From Streptococcus sp. HMSC072G04 (GTDB lineage Bacteria > Bacillota > Bacilli > Lactobacillales > Streptococcaceae), in NCBI RefSeq assembly GCF_001813295.1, contig NZ_KV812019.1, positions 1 through 43,347 of the forward strand: a DNA stretch of 43,347 nt, written 5' to 3'. Position 1 is the stretch's first letter. Each line of letters begins with the position of its first letter. The notes beneath the pieces are model-generated. The model ran no database searches and was not told the origin of the DNA. It worked only from the letters and a program-made list of their open reading frames with translations. The translations under genes were made by a program, and so were the position numbers. This document shows, one piece after another, positions 41,536 to 43,347 of the stretch.

Positions 41536-42753
41536 CTAAGCAACAAGACGCTCCTGTTGCTTCTCTTTATTCAAGCGTTTCATTTCTGCCATTGCAGAAT
41601 CGAATGTTGCATGTGCGTAATAGTTCAGCGTCATGGCTATATTAGCATGTCCCATAATGTACTGTAATGCCTTTGGATTCATTCCTGCATTTGCATAGTT
41701 GGTACAGAATGTATGTCGCAAACTATGTGGAGTGATGTGTGGCAATTTATCCTCGTTATACTTATTGTATTTCTTAACAAGACCTTTCATCATGCCGTTG
41801 TAATCACTTGCCACTTTTGGATAGTTCTTTCTATTAAGAAAGAGGAAATCACTATATCCATCAATCTCAACACGCTTATCATTCTTTCGATTCGCTAACA
41901 CTCGCTTAAATGCTTGATAGGCTTCTTCAACCATAGGAACTTGACGTTCGCCACTTTTGGTCTTTGGTGTTTCAATGTAGTACCCAATTTCAGTATCTCT
42001 CAATAGCTGATGGTCTATATTGACAAGACGATTCTCAAAATCTAAATCTGGAAGTGTCAAACCACCAAACTCTGAAATACGAAGACCTGTTTTTAAGAGT
42101 ATCAGAATTTCATCATAATTTTTGCTGTAGGTTTTATCAGCTTTTGCAAAGGCTAACAGTTTTTCTTCCTGTTCTTCTGTTAGTACGGTCTTAGGGACAG
42201 TATCATCATCAAGAACTGCTTTCAGTTGAAAGTCAAATGGATTCTTCCGAACACAATCATCTTGTATAGCAATATAGAATGAAGCCTTTAAAGAACGTTT
42301 GTAGTTATTGATGGTTTGATAAGCATAACCATTTTCACTCATTCTAATAGCCCATTCTTTAGCGTCTGATGGCTTAATACTGTCAATACTTCTTACACCT
42401 AACTTGTCTTTCTTCAAAATATCCATAAGATATTTGCGTCCAGTTTCAGTGTTTTTTCTAACCTTTGGTCTTTGAGCGTTCTGTTTTGCGTAAAGCTGGC
42501 AGAGTGTCATTTTCTTTCCTACAACATCAATACCATCATGAATGTCTTTCTGTAACTCTGCGATTTTCTCTCTAAGTGAGATACAATCACGCTTTCCTGC
42601 TGGTACTCGGTCTGTAGCCACAAGTTTCCACGAGTAAACAAATTGCGGTTCTCCAAATGAATCTATATATTTGTATAAGTATCTTCCGTCTTTTCGTTGG
42701 CTCTCTCCAGTCTTTAAGATTCGACCTTTATTGTCACGTCTTTTTTCTGACAT
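41536..42753 (-). CDS. int: Tn916-family integrase
   Basis: 405-residue tyrosine recombinase that excises and integrates Tn916-type conjugative transposons. Length and sequence (MSEKRRDNKGRILKTGESQR, DSFGEPQFVYSWKLVATDRV) appear almost identical to Tn916 Int as I remember it. Catalytic residues: Arg in LKTGLRISEFGGL, Lys in PKTKSGERQVPM, His/Arg in THSLRHTFC, His in IMGHANIAMT and Tyr in LNYYAHATFD. The N-terminal arm-binding domain is intact. AAAGGAG lies eight bases before the ATG. It is complete, so it may still act in trans. Confidence 0.97.
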   Translation of the reverse strand: MSEKRRDNKGRILKTGESQRKDGRYLYKYIDSFGEPQFVYSWKLVATDRVPAGKRDCISLREKIAELQKDIHDGIDVVGKKMTLCQLYAKQNAQRPKVRKNTETGRKYLMDILKKDKLGVRSIDSIKPSDAKEWAIRMSENGYAYQTINNYKRSLKASFYIAIQDDCVRKNPFDFQLKAVLDDDTVPKTVLTEEQEEKLLAFAKADKTYSKNYDEILILLKTGLRISEFGGLTLPDLDFENRLVNIDHQLLRDTEIGYYIETPKTKSGERQVPMVEEAYQAFKRVLANRKNDKRVEIDGYSDFLFLNRKNYPKVASDYNGMMKGLVKKYNKYNEDKLPHITPHSLRHTFCTNYANAGMNPKALQYIMGHANIAMTLNYYAHATFDSAMAEMKRLNKEKQQERLVA

Positions 42754-42834
42754 GGCATTTGCTCCTTTCCTTTATGGAAAGAGCCTTGATACGACTTAAT
42801 ACTATTTTATCATATACAAGACCCTTTGGCGACG

Positions 42835-43038
42835 CTAGATTGCGTCCAATGTATCTATAATTTTTTCAAATTGTTTTCGTTTAATCTGAATACGATTGCC
42901 ATTCATAATCAGCCAATTTGCATTTTTATTTTCCTCTGCCAAGCGTCGTAGCTTGTTTTCGCCAATACGAAAATATTTTGACGCTTCTTCAATGGTTAGG
43001 GTATAACGTTCCCAAATAGGAATGTCAGTCTGCTTCAT
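42835..43038 (-). CDS. xis: Tn916-family excisionase
   Basis: 67-residue winged-helix excisionase; [20 protein letters not shown] and [20 protein letters not shown] match Tn916 Xis from memory. It bends the transposon ends and stimulates Int-mediated excision. AAAGGAGG precedes the ATG. int follows 81 bases downstream on the same strand, the normal Tn916 order. Confidence 0.95.
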
Positions 43039-43316
43039 AAAATCCTCCTTTCCAAATCACTTATTTGGATTTCATAAAAGTTGTTTTACCAGCAATCGAA
43101 CAGCTTTAGCAAAGCTCACGGGAGTTCCACCCCTGCATGGTTCTCATGTAGCCATACTCATTGCCTGCGACGGTTTTATCACGCTCGGACTATTGACTGT
43201 ATGGGAGTATCATTATCACGATAAGAATGTCGTTGCAGGCAATCCTGCTAAAGATTGCTTCTCGGATCACTAACATGAATCGCTCGCTATCTTTATAAGA
43301 TAGGTCATGGCGGTTA
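43039..43316. mobile_element. Tn916-type sequence upstream of xis, cut off by an IS
   Basis: No intact gene. Minus-strand reading ends in a fragment with VAGNEYGYMRTMQGW. ATTGCCTGC-GAC (about 43165-43176) and GTC-GTTGCAGGCAAT (about 43234-43248) form a widely spaced inverted repeat. The conjugation, regulation and any resistance genes of a full Tn916-type element would lie beyond this point and are not in the window. Confidence 0.55.
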
Positions 43317-43347
43317 TGTACTGACCCCAAAAAGTTAGACAAATAAT
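43317..43347. mobile_element. Terminal end of the same IS3-family-type insertion sequence (partial)
   Basis: Begins TGTACTGACCCC and is the exact inverse complement of window positions 2-32. It marks the inner boundary of an IS copy inserted in Tn916-type DNA. The IS body is outside the window. Confidence 0.75.

Noticed and set aside
43022..43273. Plus-strand frame containing VVAGNPAK, resembling the end of a hexapeptide acetyltransferase
   Set aside because: No hexapeptide repeats precede it and the frame runs antisense through the xis start; the match is short and likely chance.

Overview
This window looks like a contig from a viridans-group Streptococcus, with S. parasanguinis or S. sanguinis as the likeliest neighbourhood. 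That assignment is an inference from gene content, low-to-moderate GC, strong AAGGAGG ribosome sites and streptococcal-type cre, CiaR, WalR and Rex sites; it was not tested by a search. Both ends stop inside terminal repeats of the same IS3-family-type insertion sequence (begins TGTACTGACCCC), so the contig was probably broken at copies of that IS.

Positions 1-11.5 kb: two paralogous secreted lipoproteins on the minus strand; ruvB, apparently leaderless, with a nucleotidyltransferase; a low-molecular-weight tyrosine phosphatase, a membrane MORN-repeat protein and an OatA-like acyltransferase in one run; the bifunctional aldehyde-alcohol dehydrogenase adhE with Rex and cre sites; three unrecognised small charged proteins in an operon; a cre-controlled alcohol dehydrogenase gene reduced to its two ends; and a small membrane protein.

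Positions 11.6-19.8 kb: a complete sialic acid (N-acetylneuraminate) uptake and catabolism operon. It holds the epimerase nanE, an ABC transporter (binding protein plus two permeases, no ATPase), a YhcH-type protein, a YesL/DUF624 membrane protein, the lyase nanA and the kinase nanK. It is preceded by a promoter overlapped by a cre site and followed by a convergent RpiR-type regulator. The transporter imports sialic acid, NanA cleaves it to ManNAc and pyruvate, NanK phosphorylates ManNAc, and NanE converts it to GlcNAc-6-P.

Positions 19.9-29.4 kb: a V-type ATPase operon (G/H-like subunit, I, K, E, C, F, A, B, D) whose K subunit keeps the residues that bind sodium in the Enterococcus hirae rotor. 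A GNAT acetyltransferase gene sits inside it, between F and A. A WalR-box-controlled LysM protein and a divergently placed MFS transporter follow.

Positions 32.1-34.1 kb: a non-coding region with two near-identical CiaR-dependent small RNA (csRNA) genes on the minus strand embedded in a duplicated intergenic repeat, then an sdpR-sdpI pair with two operator palindromes around its promoter.

Positions 34.1-43.3 kb: mobile DNA, AT-rich. A 51-bp copy of the 3' end of rpsI, without the rest of that gene, abuts direct repeats and a tyrosine integrase, followed by an excisionase-like protein, a possible replication initiator, a second divergent tyrosine recombinase and a long intergenic stretch with a 53-bp inverted repeat. 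This is followed by a Tn916-family end (int and xis), cut off by the second IS end. No tRNA, rRNA or CRISPR array was seen.
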